A stretch of 64,000 nucleotides of DNA from positions 47,511,257 to 47,575,256 of the forward strand of contig OX457031.1 in NCBI GenBank assembly GCA_949752745.1, written 5' to 3'. Shown here piece after piece: positions 50,781-62,513 of the stretch; within the stretch, counting starts at the first letter, position 1; every line of letters begins with the position of its first letter. The translations under genes and the position numbers were made by a program. The DNA is from Protula sp. h YS-2021. Its lineage: Eukaryota; Annelida; Polychaeta; Sabellida; Serpulidae. The notes under the pieces are model-generated. The model did not search any database. It saw nothing but the letters and a program-made list of their open reading frames with translations, and was not told the DNA's origin.

Positions 50781-52158
50781 GCCTAGATTATTTTACAAAT
50801 AAGAAAATTATGAGTGTAGTTTTAGTGCCTGAATCTATTTAGAAAAAGGTCCATTGTCATATTCCGATATGGGATTAACTTGTCGTAAACCGAGTAGTAA
50901 TGGGGAATATAAGAGGCAATACAGTAAAACAAGTACTAACTACAACATTGCGATATTTTAGCATTTCCTTTAAAACAGTTTTTCGCTTTAAGATAGTCAT
51001 CTTATGCAAATGAAGTCATATTTTATATTACCGTATTATTTTTTACTTCATGACTGCGAAAGTGGGAAACAGTAGTATTTTCGTAGTGCATGTGACAAAG
51101 AAGTACACACAAACTCTTCCAGTATCGTAAACGTCATGCTATGCCGTGCTGCACTTGATTGCTTTACATCGCAATGACGACATAATCAAGCAATTGATAA
51201 TATGCAAGACGGGTGAACGAATTTATAAATTATAATAGGTTATAAACAAATACAAAATGATGAAATGAAAAATAAAATCGACACTCGCTTGTGGAATGAT
51301 CAACACCCCCATCCCACCCCAACATCTAACTGATTGCACTCACTTTTCAGACTCGTACTACTGGATGTTTTTCGATCGGTTCTGAAGCTTTATTATCTAT
51401 CACCGTTATGTTATCTACATAATCTCTACTGATTCTCTAACTTTTTGACGCCATTTTATGCTTTTTTAATTTGTTACTCCAAAGGACATGCAAACATGTG
51501 TTGTTTTAAAACATTGTCATCTCATAGGATTTTACCGAACATGTACGCATTCATTTTACACGAAACAGGAATTAGTTGGTGGACGAGAGCTTCGCAAAAA
51601 GAACCTTCATAACTCACAAGTGCATCGAATCCTCCTCATGTTAATACCTCCTCAGTAACCGTAAACCGTAAAACCAAAGCATCACTTAATCTTTGTGCAT
51701 TTAAAACATTATTTGATAAACATGTACCACATTTTATTATATGTACAGTTTTGGAATATTTAGTATTAGTTACTAAAGTACATTCATCATTTACAAGCAG
51801 CCTCCACAAAAAAGAGAAAATAATCCATTTAAATTTATCTCAACGCATCGTTAGAAACTAATGTACTAAACAGCCTGCATAGTACATGTTCAGTGAAAAA
51901 GAACATCGGCTTAATCGGCCCAATCACTGTATCACAATTATGAGGTTCCGATAGCCATCATATAAGATAACAGAATGCATGACCCATTACAGCTTAAACA
52001 AAATCTGACATCAAATCAAACCAAATCCAATCAATGCAATAATAATTCAAGTGGATCTTGCCTGATCATCCGTGTAAAGTGAGAATAAAATAAACCCTAA
52101 CTTTGGATCCATAATTGCCATAAAGGTTTGGCTTATTCATCAAGTTTTTATTCATCGA

Positions 52159-52264
<106 letters not shown>

Positions 52265-52605
52265 GGGACGGTTTTCATCATTTCTAAAAAATGTACTACA
52301 TTACAAGACCATATACATTATGGTAATCGCTATACGGTACACTTTAGGTATCATCTATTTTTACCAGCTTCGGAAAATGTAGTCTATGCTTTACTGTTGA
52401 AGTGTCATTACAAGTGTGCTACTACATTTAGTCCAATTCAAAGCGTTAGGTCAGTCGTTTTATTCGCGTAACTGTTTCAAGTCACGCCAATACTCGTCCA
52501 CCTCTACACCTTCCCAATTAGCGTTGCACAAAGGCCTAAAGAACCTGAAAGCAGGAATTCAAATCATTCAGATTTCACATTTACTTTATTCTTTCACACG
52601 TTCTT

Positions 52606-53100
52606 GTTAACACTTGACAAGCCTTTGGCTTGCAAGGTGTTTCAGAATTTGTGCGAGCAGCCGTTGGTATCTTTTTTTCTTGACAGTGAACGGATTTTTT
52701 GTGTCATCTCGTCCACTGGCACTACGGGCCCTAAGGCCATGACACGTGGGACTTGCTAGAACGTGATATAAATGTGTGCAAGACACTTTTTATTTTCGCT
52801 TTCGATTTCGCTTTCTTTTAAAACGCCATTTAATGCGGTACATTTAATGCATAGCACAGAACACACAGTTGCTTAGCTTTGTTCGAGCTCTCACTGCGTA
52901 AATAGATAACACGGCGTATGTCTGATCAGCCAATAAAACCTGAAGTCAACAAAAACTAAACACTACTCGGCTTATCAGACGTATTCAAACTTTGTTGTTT
53001 GCAGTATATTATCCACAAATAACCCATTGAAGGAAGTATTTTGCATTTTAATTTTTGTCAAGTGTTTAACATTTCGCTAGCGAAATGAGGTTCTAGTTTT
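52606..53100 (+). repeat. 'AACACTTGAC' interspersed repeat (copy 4)
   Basis: Starts TTAACACTTGACAAGCCTTT, ends GAAATGAGGTTCTAGTTTT. The 18-bp palindrome CATTTCGCTAGCGAAATG is intact. It lies ~200 bp past the reductase stop. Confidence 0.88.
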
Positions 53101-53235
53101 CAACTTTGAATTCGTAAGACACCTTTTCGTCAGTCACTCTAGTTGAAATTTGCAAGAATCAAACGTGTTCGACAAAATTGACAAACAGATACTTCATAAT
53201 AAGACTCGAACAAGCCATTAACTGAACACTAATAA

Positions 53236-53241
53236 TTTATT
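53236..53241 (-). promoter_or_regulatory. Possible poly(A) signal of the aldo-keto reductase
   Basis: AATAAA on the minus strand, 62 bp after the stop codon. Confidence 0.45.
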
Positions 53242-53302
53242 CAATTTAACGTTCTCACAAAGGTAACATAATTGTGCTTCGGGCACTTCCGGAATATCTT
53301 AA

Positions 53303-53453
53303 TTAAGTTTCTGGACAACACTTATTTAAATAACTGGGGATGCCGTCAGTTTTTAAAATAACGTACTTATCATAGCAACTTGTTTGCATCTCTCGCTCCT
53401 GGTTAGTAATTCCATTAACTGCCACTTCAATATTTGCGTTTAAATTTGCTAAG
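53303..53453 (-). CDS. Aldo-keto reductase last exon
   Basis: Encodes LANLNANIEVAVNGITNQER and on to CCPET-stop. Acceptor TTGCCAG; enters at phase 2. Confidence 0.85.
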
Positions 53454-56400
53454 CTGGCAAATTAGAAAAAAAAACATTTGTGAACAAATAGAAAAATGCC
53501 TCTAAAATTTAGATTGACAAAATAGGTTTTAAAATGAATTGAGTTAGTACTAAAACCTACTATTTATATTTAATTCAGCATAAATGTTGCATGCTGCGGT
53601 GGCATGGACCATAACTCATGTTAGCGTATGGCAATATCTAATAATCTCATATCAGATGCAACAGGTTTATTTTTACTTTTAAAACTGAAAAGTGGCTTTA
53701 TTAAGTAGTTTGTGAATTTCACCCAACCGACAAAGAAAAACAGTTGAATAAAGTATAGGAAATTATAATAAAACAACAAATTGTGTCTTACCTTGCTGTG
53801 CTAACTAGTGTGGTGGGAATGTGTTTATTTTGTAACGTGTAATCCAGCGCTAAGCGTGCTATATCACACCCACCATCCTGTATCAATAGCTAGCCCATAT
53901 CATACACTTTACACGGCATAGGTAAGAAATGTATTCACAGCATCATGTTAGTTTGTTTGAATCAAGATCGCAAAAGAATAATGTCCAGGGAACATTGTGA
54001 CCAGCCGAGATCTAGTAAATCACCTATCAATAGGCTTGGATGGTCGCCAAAACGTCGTTGTCATATTGTGAAACCCGGTTGTTGAAAATTCGTACAAATT
54101 TATAAAGCAATCCAGTGAAAATTGTGAGAGAAGAAGCATTTTGAAAATTGGCCACAAAAGTAACTTATCAAAAGAGGACTGCCTAGTGATTTATGGAAAA
54201 ATTGACTGCAATCCGATCAAAGAGATGCCTGAACATCCATACGAAATTTGAAAGGAATGCGACCCAGATCGTGGGAGTAGAAACATTTTGAAAAGTGGAC
54301 CCCCAACATTTTAAAATGCTCCCCATTTAGCCAATTTTCTTTTGGATCGTCCAAAAAAACTGGCTTTTCAACAGAAGAAAAACTGGTGGAAATTTGTTTA
54401 AAATTAGAAGGTAATCCGATCGAAAATATGGAAGAAAAGTTTTTTTTGTAAAATTGGTTACGAAATATTTTAAAACGCCTCGTAACTAGAGTCTCAGTGA
54501 GACAGGACCCCGTGTAAAGCAAATTATATACAGTAAAACCTCCGTTACTGAACACCTGCCAGCAGTGAACACCTTCTATAATGGACGAGTTATTTGGTCC
54601 CAAATTCTCCAATCACTTTTTCACCGATTTCAAAAATAATACGACGATGCACATCTACAGTATATATATTTTCACTGTGTAAGGTGGCAGGTTCCTACGA
54701 CAAATGCGAAGCGGTGCGGACAAAACATGGCACAATTGTTAAGCCCAATGTAAATTTTGGCACTTTTCGTCAATTTGTCATTTTCTAATTGAATTTTTCC
54801 TTTAATGCATGTAAAAAACATGGTAAAGCTTAATACTTCTTGCTTTTGGGATGTTCATTTGGGGGACCTAATGGCCGATGTAAAGCTTAATAAAGTGTAA
54901 ATTTAGGTTATACGTTTTTTCTTTGGGCACATTTTGATGCTAAATTCATTTTGGGACCTTACGACGGGGGACTTTAGGGCCGGGTATTTTTTGTCCGGAG
55001 ACGTGTTGTCCTGGTTTCTACAAAAAATTTTGCTTTGGGACATTTTGGCACTAAATTCATTTTGGACCTTACGGCCGGCACATTACGGCTCTGTACCTTA
55101 CTAAAGTGTTACTTTAGCTTCGCATACGTTTTTTCAGCTTGTGGGACATTTTGGCCTTAAATTCATTTGGCGACCTTATAGCCTTGACTTTATGGCCGGG
55201 ACCTTATGGCTTGGGCGTGTTTTCCTCGAATCCACAACGATAAACTTTGCTTTGGGGACGTTTTGACCGATCCAAGTTGAAGTATTTTGAAAACTGGCTA
55301 TCAGGAAATTAAAAAATGTCCCCAATTTAACCTATTTTGGGCGGATCACGGAACATTTTTTTCAAGAGAGGCCTACATAAAGAATATTCGTACAAAATTT
55401 AAAGAAAATCTGATCCAAATTGTGGGAGAAGAAGCATTTTGAAAATTGACAATGATAAAATTATAAATGCCCGCCATTTAAACAGCTTTTGGCGGATCGT
55501 CATAAAAGTATTTTTTTATAGAAAACCATCAGGAGAACAACAGTACTAAATTGCAAAGGAATCCGATCCAAATCGCGGAAGATGAAGTATTTTGAAAATT
55601 GGCTATCAGTAAATTAAAAATGCCCTCATTTAGTCAGGAAACAATCATTCAAAGTTAGAAATGAATTTAATAAAAACTGTGGCAGAAGCAGCATTTTGAA
55701 AATCGGATGCCAAAAATTTTAGCGAGGAAAGGAATGGCAACTTTATTTTTGGTACCTTGCAGAATTGAGCGGCATTTCGGCAAGTCTTTTTAATAGTCTC
55801 CGTGGCAGGATGCCAGTCTGGAGGTCCCCTGTTAGACAGAAGACTCATGGAAATGGGGGAAGCGTTTATCACACCAACTCCTTTTTCCTGCAACAGATAC
55901 AATATAAACTACTCGATGTTTCATAGGTTCTTCGAGAGAAGGTACTGTAGAAAGTTTGAATCTTTTTTGAACACTTGACAAGCCTTTGGCTTGCAAGAGT
56001 TATATGAACTTGTGCGAGCAGCTGTTCGTCCTTCTTTTTCTTCTTGAAAGTTTTTCCGATTTTTTGTGTCTTTTTCTTCTCTGACACTATGGGGCCTACG
56101 ACCATGAAACTTGGCACTTGTGAAGAGCTTGATCTGAACGTGTGCATGTCAATTTTTATTTTCGTCTTCGACTTCGTTTTCTTTGTTAAGACGCCATGTG
56201 AAAAGAGTGTATTTTTGCAAGTAAATGCAGTGCATTTAACGTACATCACTGCACACAGTTGCTGAACTTTGTGCGAGCGCTCACTGCGTAAATAGATAAC
56301 ACGGCGTATGCCTGCTCAGTCAATAAAACCTTAAGCCAACAAAAACCAAACACTACTCGGCTTATAAGACGTATTCAAGCTGTGTTGTTTGCAATATATT

Positions 56401-59400
56401 ATTCAAGAAATAACCCATTGAAGGAAGCATTTTTGCGTTTTAATTTTGTCAAGTGTTTAACATTTCGCTTGCGAAATAAGGTTCTAGTTTAAATATAAGT
56501 GTATAGACTGAAATTTTAAAAATCTAAATTAAAAAAAATAAGAAACAACGATACCTTAAAATATGGAAGGTAATCTTCTAACGATGAGTCATTCATAGAA
56601 TAACGGCAGTATGTAAGCACAGTGTCAATTTTAACACTACTTTGGTCCAAAACTGTTCTAAAAAATCAATAAAGGACATTTCAGTCTCTAGATATACAAT
56701 AAAATCTACCCTGTGGGTACACTGTCTATTACGAATACCTGTGACCTTGGCAAGTACGAGTCAGTCACTTCTGAAGAGCAATTGCTTTGTGCAGTTTTAA
56801 GAACTCTTTATTAAGCAAGTCTGACCATTAGGAAATACAGATACTTTTTTTTGTCTGAAAGTCAACGAATTCATTGAAACCATCGCGTGTATTGTGGACG
56901 CCAGATTTCAGTCTCCAAAATTTAAGCTTCTTCTTACAGCATCGAGATTTTTTTATCATGCTGCTTGTTTTGCATGCTTTTAATTACACTTGGGGATTTG
57001 CCAAAGTGTATTGAATTTGTGCGAAAGTTTTAGTGGCAGTTGTGGCATCTTTCTTTTCCTTTTTTTTTTTTAGTTTGTCTGTTTGTCGTGTCCAGAAATG
57101 GTCTGTATTGATATTTTGTTCCTCGAAAGGGCCTGTGAAAGATTGCATAATTCTCTTATTGATACGGTGATATATTTTTTATTTGCTTAAAACATTTCGT
57201 ATGACGTGTTCTTCAAACAGGGAAAAAATGAGGCAATTGTCAATTGTGATTATGTGTGAATTTTCCATTTTGATTAAATGTCTTGGTTTTTCCAATGGTT
57301 TCTTAGTAAAAGTACGCGACCTTTCAGTGCATTTATTTCTCTTATAACATCGATGACCCCCCTTTTTCTGTTCAATTTTTAAATGTATACCCTCAAAGCA
57401 TTTAACTGTGAAAGTATGAAGGAAATATCAATTGTACAGATACGCTTGCGACAAACGCAAAAATATGTTGGAATAAAGCGCAAAAAGTTGCAATTTTTTA
57501 TTGCGACTTATTGCATTTTATTGCATCTCGATCCAATATTTCAGAGGACGCGTCCTGAGCATGCAATATGTTGCGACTTATTTCACACTGATGATAAGAT
57601 TACACCTTGAGCAAACATTCACGCAAGCGATTTAATCCCCCTGCGCATTCACTCCAATTGCATGTACTCTATGTAAACAAGTCAATGTTTCAGCTGTATG
57701 TGTGGATGTGTAATAGGCTGTATTTGTGTTTAAAATTATTGTATAAGTACATGTTCTCGGGCGACATGAAATAAACTTAAAAATGGAATGCCAGTGTTAT
57801 GTGCTTGGGAAATTACTGTCCAAGGAATGTCAGTGTTAACTAATATTAAGAAAAAGCTTTTAATTTGAAATTATCCCCCGTGGAACGTAGTCAACTTTTG
57901 GTCCTTTCTTTCTCATCTGTTTTAATTTGCCATATTTAAGTCAAAAGCGAATAAATTTACATGAATAGTGTCTTTCGTTAAAAAAAACACATCAAAAAGT
58001 AAACTTTCTGACCGGAGGGGGGGGGAAGTGTGAAATAGAAATGAAATTACAAATGGGAAAAAATATACAATTTTTATTCAGGCCTGTGGGGGTGGTTTTA
58101 GTCTTAAACTGGGGATAACATGACGGGAAGGGGTGGTAGGTGGTTTAAAAAAAAATTTAGTAATCAAATTTTTGACTTAAAAAGCGATAATTTAATAATA
58201 AAAGAACTGAACACATATCCACATGCGAGTTAACACAGCATTTTTTAAATTAACATTTTACACCCTTTCAGTCTGGAAAATAAATGGCCATGCACACTGT
58301 AAAATAACATGAAATATTTAAACACTGCTAGCATCATACCATCCCACACAATACTTCTTGTGTGCAAACAAAATGCGCATTACTGGGGATTAATACAGTA
58401 CACAATGCAAAACATCAAAAGACAATGTGTTGCATAACACTCAGGCAAGTGTCAATGTATGTAAAATTTGTTGCGATTTATTGCGGCCTGCCAAATGCAT
58501 TTTGCGACACGCAGGACGCGTTTTGTTTCACTTTTCTGCGACAAAGTGCATTTATTTTTTGAAATTTATTGCGACTTATTTTTGCGTTTGTCGCAAGCGT
58601 ATCTGTAGATGAGATACCCGCATTTCCCTTTAAACTGGCATGATAGCAGCCTCAGTGTATTGATAGCCCAATTCTCAATGAAAGCCATCACACTATCCGT
58701 GTGCAAGTTTAAGTTGGCTACAGCGTTTGGGTTTTTCCCTATTGCCAGAGTGATGAAGAAATTTGGCTCACTGATAGAGGGTGATTAGACGCCGTAAAAT
58801 TCGCACTTTCTTAAACCATGGCTTTACAGAAGGATTGACATCCTCGGGCATGGTCAATGTCGAAAACCGGAAGTGGGCCATTATCTTGAAAACGGTTAGA
58901 GACCGAGCGAGTTTGAGCTTATGTTCGACCCTTTCGGCCTAAAAGACGATACGTAAGAGGTACCTCGGTGACCTTGACTCCTTCTCCATGGTCACAGTCA
59001 AAACCTGAAAGTTGGCCATTATCTCGAAAACTGTTAGAAACAGAGCGATTTTGGGCTTATTTTCGACCCTTTAGCCCTAAGAGATCATATGTAAGAGGTA
59101 CCTCGGTGACCTTGAGCTCCTCGGCCATGGTCAAAGTCAAAAACCGGAAATGGGCCATTATCTCGAAAACGGTTAGAGATTGAGCTATTTTGAGCTTATT
59201 TTCGACCCTTTGGGCCTAAAAGACTATATGTAAGAGGTACCTCGGTGACCTTGACCTCCTCGGCTATGGTCATTGTCAAAAATTAGAAGTGGGCCATTAT
59301 CTCGAAAAAGGTTAGAGACTGAGCGATTTTGAGCTTATTTTCGACCCTTTCGGCCTAACAGATCACATACAAGAGGTACCTCGGTGACCTTGACTTCCTC

Positions 59401-62186
59401 GCATGGCCAAAGCCAAATACCCGAAGTTGACCATTATCTGGAAAACGATTTTGAGCTTTTTTTGCCCTTTGGGCCTAAAAGACGACATGTAAGAGGTTAA
59501 GAGTTCAGAATCGTATTTTTTGTGACCCCCAACTGTAATTTTCGCTACTGGGTAGCGAAAACGGTCTAGCTTATAGCTGTTATTACGTATCCGGCCTGTG
59601 GAACCTGCCTGATGAATTAGGGACAAAATTAATTTAGTGCCCCTAATACACAGGTTTTATTATATTCTCAAAGCATTCATAATGACCTATTTTATTTTGT
59701 TTTGGTTTTTCGACTATTTTTATAGAGCCCAGTCATAAACAAAAAGCTAGTTTCTAAACACATAAAACATTTAAGACATCGAATAACGTTCAGTCGATTT
59801 CTTTCTCTATTTTCTAAAATATCATTTTGAAAATACAAGAAAATCTCAGACAAATACATGACCACTTTTAGGAAATAAAGCTGTAAGAAGAGCAGTTAAC
59901 TTTAGTCAAGTTATTAGAAAATACACTTACCGAAAATTTTCTAAAGGATAACCGGTTATCCCAATGTACCTTGCTTTTCCTGCATCTTTGATCTTTTGGA
60001 GAGCCGGAAGAGTTTCATTCAATATTATTTTTAGATTTGGAGCAAATTCCATGTCGTGTACCTGCGTAAACAGTTTGTCGTCTAGTTGTGTTACGTTCTT
60101 CATCTTCAGATCATGAGACACCGATATTTGTGTTACATTCTGAATCTTCAGATTGTGAGACACCGATATTTGTGTTACATTCTTCATCTTCAGATCATGA
60201 GACACCGATATATTTGTGTTACATTCTGAATCTTCAGATCATGAGACACCGATATTTGTGTTACATTCTGAATCTTCAGATCATGAGACACCGATATTTG
60301 TGTTATATGATGACTATACTTCATTGCACACCACGTAATCATTTCCACTACATTGAGAGTAACTCAGTTAGCTAAACGGCTGGGCTATACCCTTTAGTAT
60401 CTAAGAGAATCGTTCAAATATAAAAGGATAGTAAGGCTTCCAGATGGGAGAAAACTTCCTTCTGCTAATCTTTCAACCAATTTCGAACTTTTCCAAAGAG
60501 TTGCAGTTAGTGATTTTGCGTTCAAATCGACGTTCAAATCGAATGCCTATCCAACATCACTGACGCAACGTTGGACAGGCGCCGGTATTTGATTGTACAT
60601 CAAAGTCGAAATAATTCATTTCTGTTGTATGGATTTCGGGTACATAAAAAACATCATCACATTATCGCTCACCGAAAATGACAGTCGTCTTTAGACAAGT
60701 CTTCGTTACCTACTTTTGAAAAAGAGACATAAAACTGACTTGGTAAATATGACATAGCACAGGAAAACCCAAGAGCGAGAGAATACTTTGATGGAAGGGA
60801 ATTGATGGTGTCTCAATAATGTCGAGTTTTCTATCTTTGTACAAGCTCAAAACAGAAGATCGAAAAATTGTTGAACAGAAAATCTCCCTTGCACTATATT
60901 AATTCTGCATTTTTCTGTAATTTTGTTAAATACATCATCAATCAAAATCACGAAAAAATTTCCTCCTTGCCGGAAAAAGTGCCATTTTTCGGCGTTGAAA
61001 AAAAAAACGCGGCCCATTGTTGGTGTGGACTCACTGACCTGTTACTAAGTAACCACTTTGACCAAGGGATTCGGGGATTAATCCGATATTAAATCGATGC
61101 TATAATCTGCTGCTGCTCGGTATTCGTAAAATATAAACTTGATTACACTTAAGAAAAATCACCCAAACGCTCGATAAAACAAGTGTAATATTCGTATATA
61201 TTCGAGTTTTATAGAGGCGGCAGAAGGGAAGGTAGGGAGGGGTCGAGTGTAGAACAAGTCTCGGGAACCTTTTTCCGCAGTTGCCAAATGGGGGATTTTT
61301 CCGGTGTGTTTTATCAAGGGCTGGAGGGGTGGGGGCCACCCATGATCCAGCAGGAAAGTCGGTTTGAACATCACATATAGCACTTACTTACTTGAATGAC
61401 ATCTACGTAACTAACTCCTAGCCTAGATAAGCTTTCCGATACACTTCTGAACGTTCTCTCAGCACTGGAATAATCGTGCAAACAAGACACAATCTTTTCA
61501 GTTTCTGCGCTTTTACTGACAATAAAGCAGGAACTAGTTTTTATACATTTCGACGAGTTTTGCTAAATGTGATTTACGTTGCTTTTGTTATTTCCTACTT
61601 ATATAAAATATAAAAGGTAAGCTATGGTACCGCTCCAAAATATCTTCTGAAAATAAAAAAAACTAAAAAATATTTAGACATTATGATTACCTGAAATCAA
61701 ACATTTTCCTGGGATCGGCATCATATCTGCCCACTTTGGTCGCCAGGAAATATTTATCTCTCGGAATGTCTATAAAAGCCTTAAATACGAAACACATGAA
61801 ACGCCAGTTTCTTTGTCTCGCTTTTCTGCATTTTAGGTTAATTGATCTGTGAATTTGCAGTCACAATTAGGAGGTTGTGTGTTAATTATAAGTAAAATTG
61901 ATTATGCAAATATGTTATCATATCCTGTAACAAATAAACATTAAACGTGCAAAGTTTTATATGACGTACATTGCACTAATCATGTTTTATGGTAATGATT
62001 TTTTGGGCCCATCCGGCAAGTGATGATGAATTTGTTGTACCTTTCCGAGAACGGTCTCAGATAAGCCACGTCCGTACCAAGGTGCCGTGTCAATGTAGTT
62101 AATGCCGGAGTTAACTGCCTGGTGAACGACTTGTATGCTTTCGTCCACATCTGTGTTCCTGTACATGCTGCCCAAGGCCGACGCCC
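53303..62186 (-). CDS. Aldo-keto reductase, L-galactose-dehydrogenase type (gene span, 5' incomplete)
   Basis: Eight minus-strand exons join in frame to 303 residues plus stop. The family uses NAD(P)(H) to oxidise sugars or reduce carbonyls in the cytosol. Catalytic residues visible: Asp and Tyr in NYIDTAPWYG, Lys in FLATKVGRYD, His in IQVHDMEFAP, the (alpha/beta)8 barrel tetrad. Later signatures KARYIGITGYPLENFR, YCRYSMNDSSLEDYLPYFK, INASPISMSLLSNRGPPDWH and IPTTLVSTAS are typical of the L-galactose dehydrogenase/D-arabinose dehydrogenase-like branch. The substrate in animals is uncertain. Splice sites are all GT-AG. The start codon is missing: sequence before GASALGS must come from an upstream exon, of which 63039-63069 may be a small part. 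The Met at 62226 is intronic. No frame damage seen. Confidence 0.9.
53792..53877 (-). CDS. Aldo-keto reductase exon, IPTTLVSTAS
   Basis: Encodes DGGCDIARLALDYTLQNKHI then PTTLVSTAS, the C-terminal barrel/cofactor region. Acceptor ATACAG, donor GTAAGA. Confidence 0.9.
54090..55720. repeat. Degenerate ~110-160 bp repeat array
   Basis: The block (GATC)AAATTGTGGGAGAAGAAGCA-TTTTGAAAATTGGC recurs near 54125, 54260, 54425, 55290, 55415, 55570 and 55680. In between (54840-55270) are TTTGGGGACNTTTTGG and TTACGGCCGGGA blocks. It fills the intron between two reductase exons. A half pogo-like terminus (CAGTAAAACCT) lies at 54531. Confidence 0.65.
55756..55887 (-). CDS. Aldo-keto reductase exon, INASPISM
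   Basis: Encodes EKGVGVINASPISMSLLSNR, GPPDWHPATETIKKTCRNAA and QFCK, the cofactor-loop region of the family. Acceptor GTTGCAG, donor GTACCA. Confidence 0.94.
55967..56490 (+). repeat. 'AACACTTGAC' interspersed repeat (copy 5)
   Basis: Starts GAACACTTGACAAGCCTTTG, ends GCGAAATAAGGTTCTAG; the palindrome is slightly mutated (ATTTCGCTTGCGAAAT). Sits in the reductase intron, opposite to the gene. Confidence 0.88.
56555..56657 (-). CDS. Aldo-keto reductase exon, YCRYSMND
   Basis: Encodes TVLDQSSVKIDTVLTYCRYS and MNDSSLEDYLPYFK. Acceptor TTTTAG, donor GTATCG; phase 2 in, 0 out. Confidence 0.93.
57437..58605. mobile_element. 1.17-kb TIR element with TA target duplication
   Basis: Left terminus CAGATACGCTTGCGACAAAC then GCAAAAATA; the right terminus is its reverse complement (TATTTTTGCG...CGTATCTG). 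Both are flanked by TA. Sub-terminal TTGCGACTTATTGC motifs recur at both ends. No transposase is seen in any frame, so it is non-autonomous. It lies in the 3.3-kb reductase intron. Confidence 0.85.
58840..59490. repeat. ~125-bp tandem repeat, about five copies
   Basis: Each unit reads AAGAGGTACCTCGGTGACCT-TGA, TCCTCGGCCATGGTCA, AAACCGGAAGTGGGCCATTA, TCTCGAAAACGGTTAGAGA, GAGCGATTTTGAGCTTATTT, TCGACCCTTTGGGCCTAA. The first and last copies are partial. Diverged relatives lie at 26440-27200. Confidence 0.9.
59931..60061 (-). CDS. Aldo-keto reductase exon, catalytic His
   Basis: Encodes VHDMEFAPNLKIILNETLPA, LQKIKDAGKARYIGITGYPL and ENF with the tetrad histidine. Acceptor TACGCAG, donor GTAAGT; phase 0 in, 2 out. 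Confidence 0.95.
60085..60305. repeat. 42-bp tandem repeat, about five copies
   Basis: Unit CTTCAGATCATGAGACACCG then ATATTTGTGTTACATTCTGAAT. It starts ~23 bp upstream (gene sense) of the acceptor of the catalytic-His exon. Confidence 0.93.
60306..61391. other. Reductase intron, no gene seen
   Basis: Contains a short AACGTT/GACGCAACGTTGG fragment near 60540-60600 and AT-rich sequence; nothing coding recognised. Confidence 0.5.
61392..61464 (-). CDS. Aldo-keto reductase exon, SAER
   Basis: Encodes SAERTFRSVSESLSRLGVSY and VDVIQ, matching the family's FS-AER...S-LGLDYVD stretch. Acceptor ATTCCAG, donor GTAAGT. Confidence 0.93.
61691..61779 (-). CDS. Aldo-keto reductase exon, catalytic Lys
   Basis: Encodes AFIDIPRDKYFLATKVGRYD and ADPRKMFDF with the tetrad lysine in ATKVGRY. 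Acceptor TTTAAG, donor GTAATC. Confidence 0.93.
62041..62186 (-). CDS. Aldo-keto reductase exon, catalytic Asp/Tyr
   Basis: Encodes GASALGSMYRNTDVDESIQV, VHQAVNSGINYIDTAPWYGR and GLSETVLGK with the tetrad Asp and Tyr. Acceptor CTCTTCCAG after a T-rich tract, donor GTACAA; needs one base from an upstream exon. Confidence 0.95.
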
Positions 62187-62230
62187 CTGGAAGAGAAAAA
62201 AAAAAGAATCGCATACGCCAACGCATAGCT

Positions 62231-62513
62231 CAACTGAATGCTGTATTTACAGTGACCTGCCCTTGTGTTACAGCTAACTGACTTTGTGTTACAGCTAGCT
62301 GCTCTTGTGTTGCAGCTAACCGACATTTTTACAACTTGCTGGCGTTGTTTTATAACTATCTGGCGTTTCTAACAGCTAGCTGATGTTGCTTTACAGCTAA
62401 CTGACGTTGTTTTACAGCTAGTTGACTTTGTTTTACAGTTAGCTGACCTTGTTTTACAGCTAGCTAGCGATGTTTTACAGCTAGCTGTAGTTGTTTTACA
62501 GCTAGCTGTCAGA
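62231..62513. repeat. ~20-bp tandem repeat (TTACAGCTAGCTGACNTTGTT)
   Basis: About fourteen imperfect copies carrying the GCTAGC palindrome, ~45 bp upstream (gene sense) of the acceptor of the Asp/Tyr exon. Confidence 0.92.

Noticed and set aside
61465..61510. Longer version of the SAER exon starting at an upstream CAG (…TEKIVSCLHDYS)
   Set aside because: Joining at 61464 gives the family sequence MFDFSAER exactly and keeps phase with the exon at 61691; the longer form adds unrelated residues.
62041..62226. Met at 62226 as the start of the aldo-keto reductase
   Set aside because: The codons before GASALGS (FFFFSLP) are the T-rich splice acceptor tract; the family needs an upstream exon.
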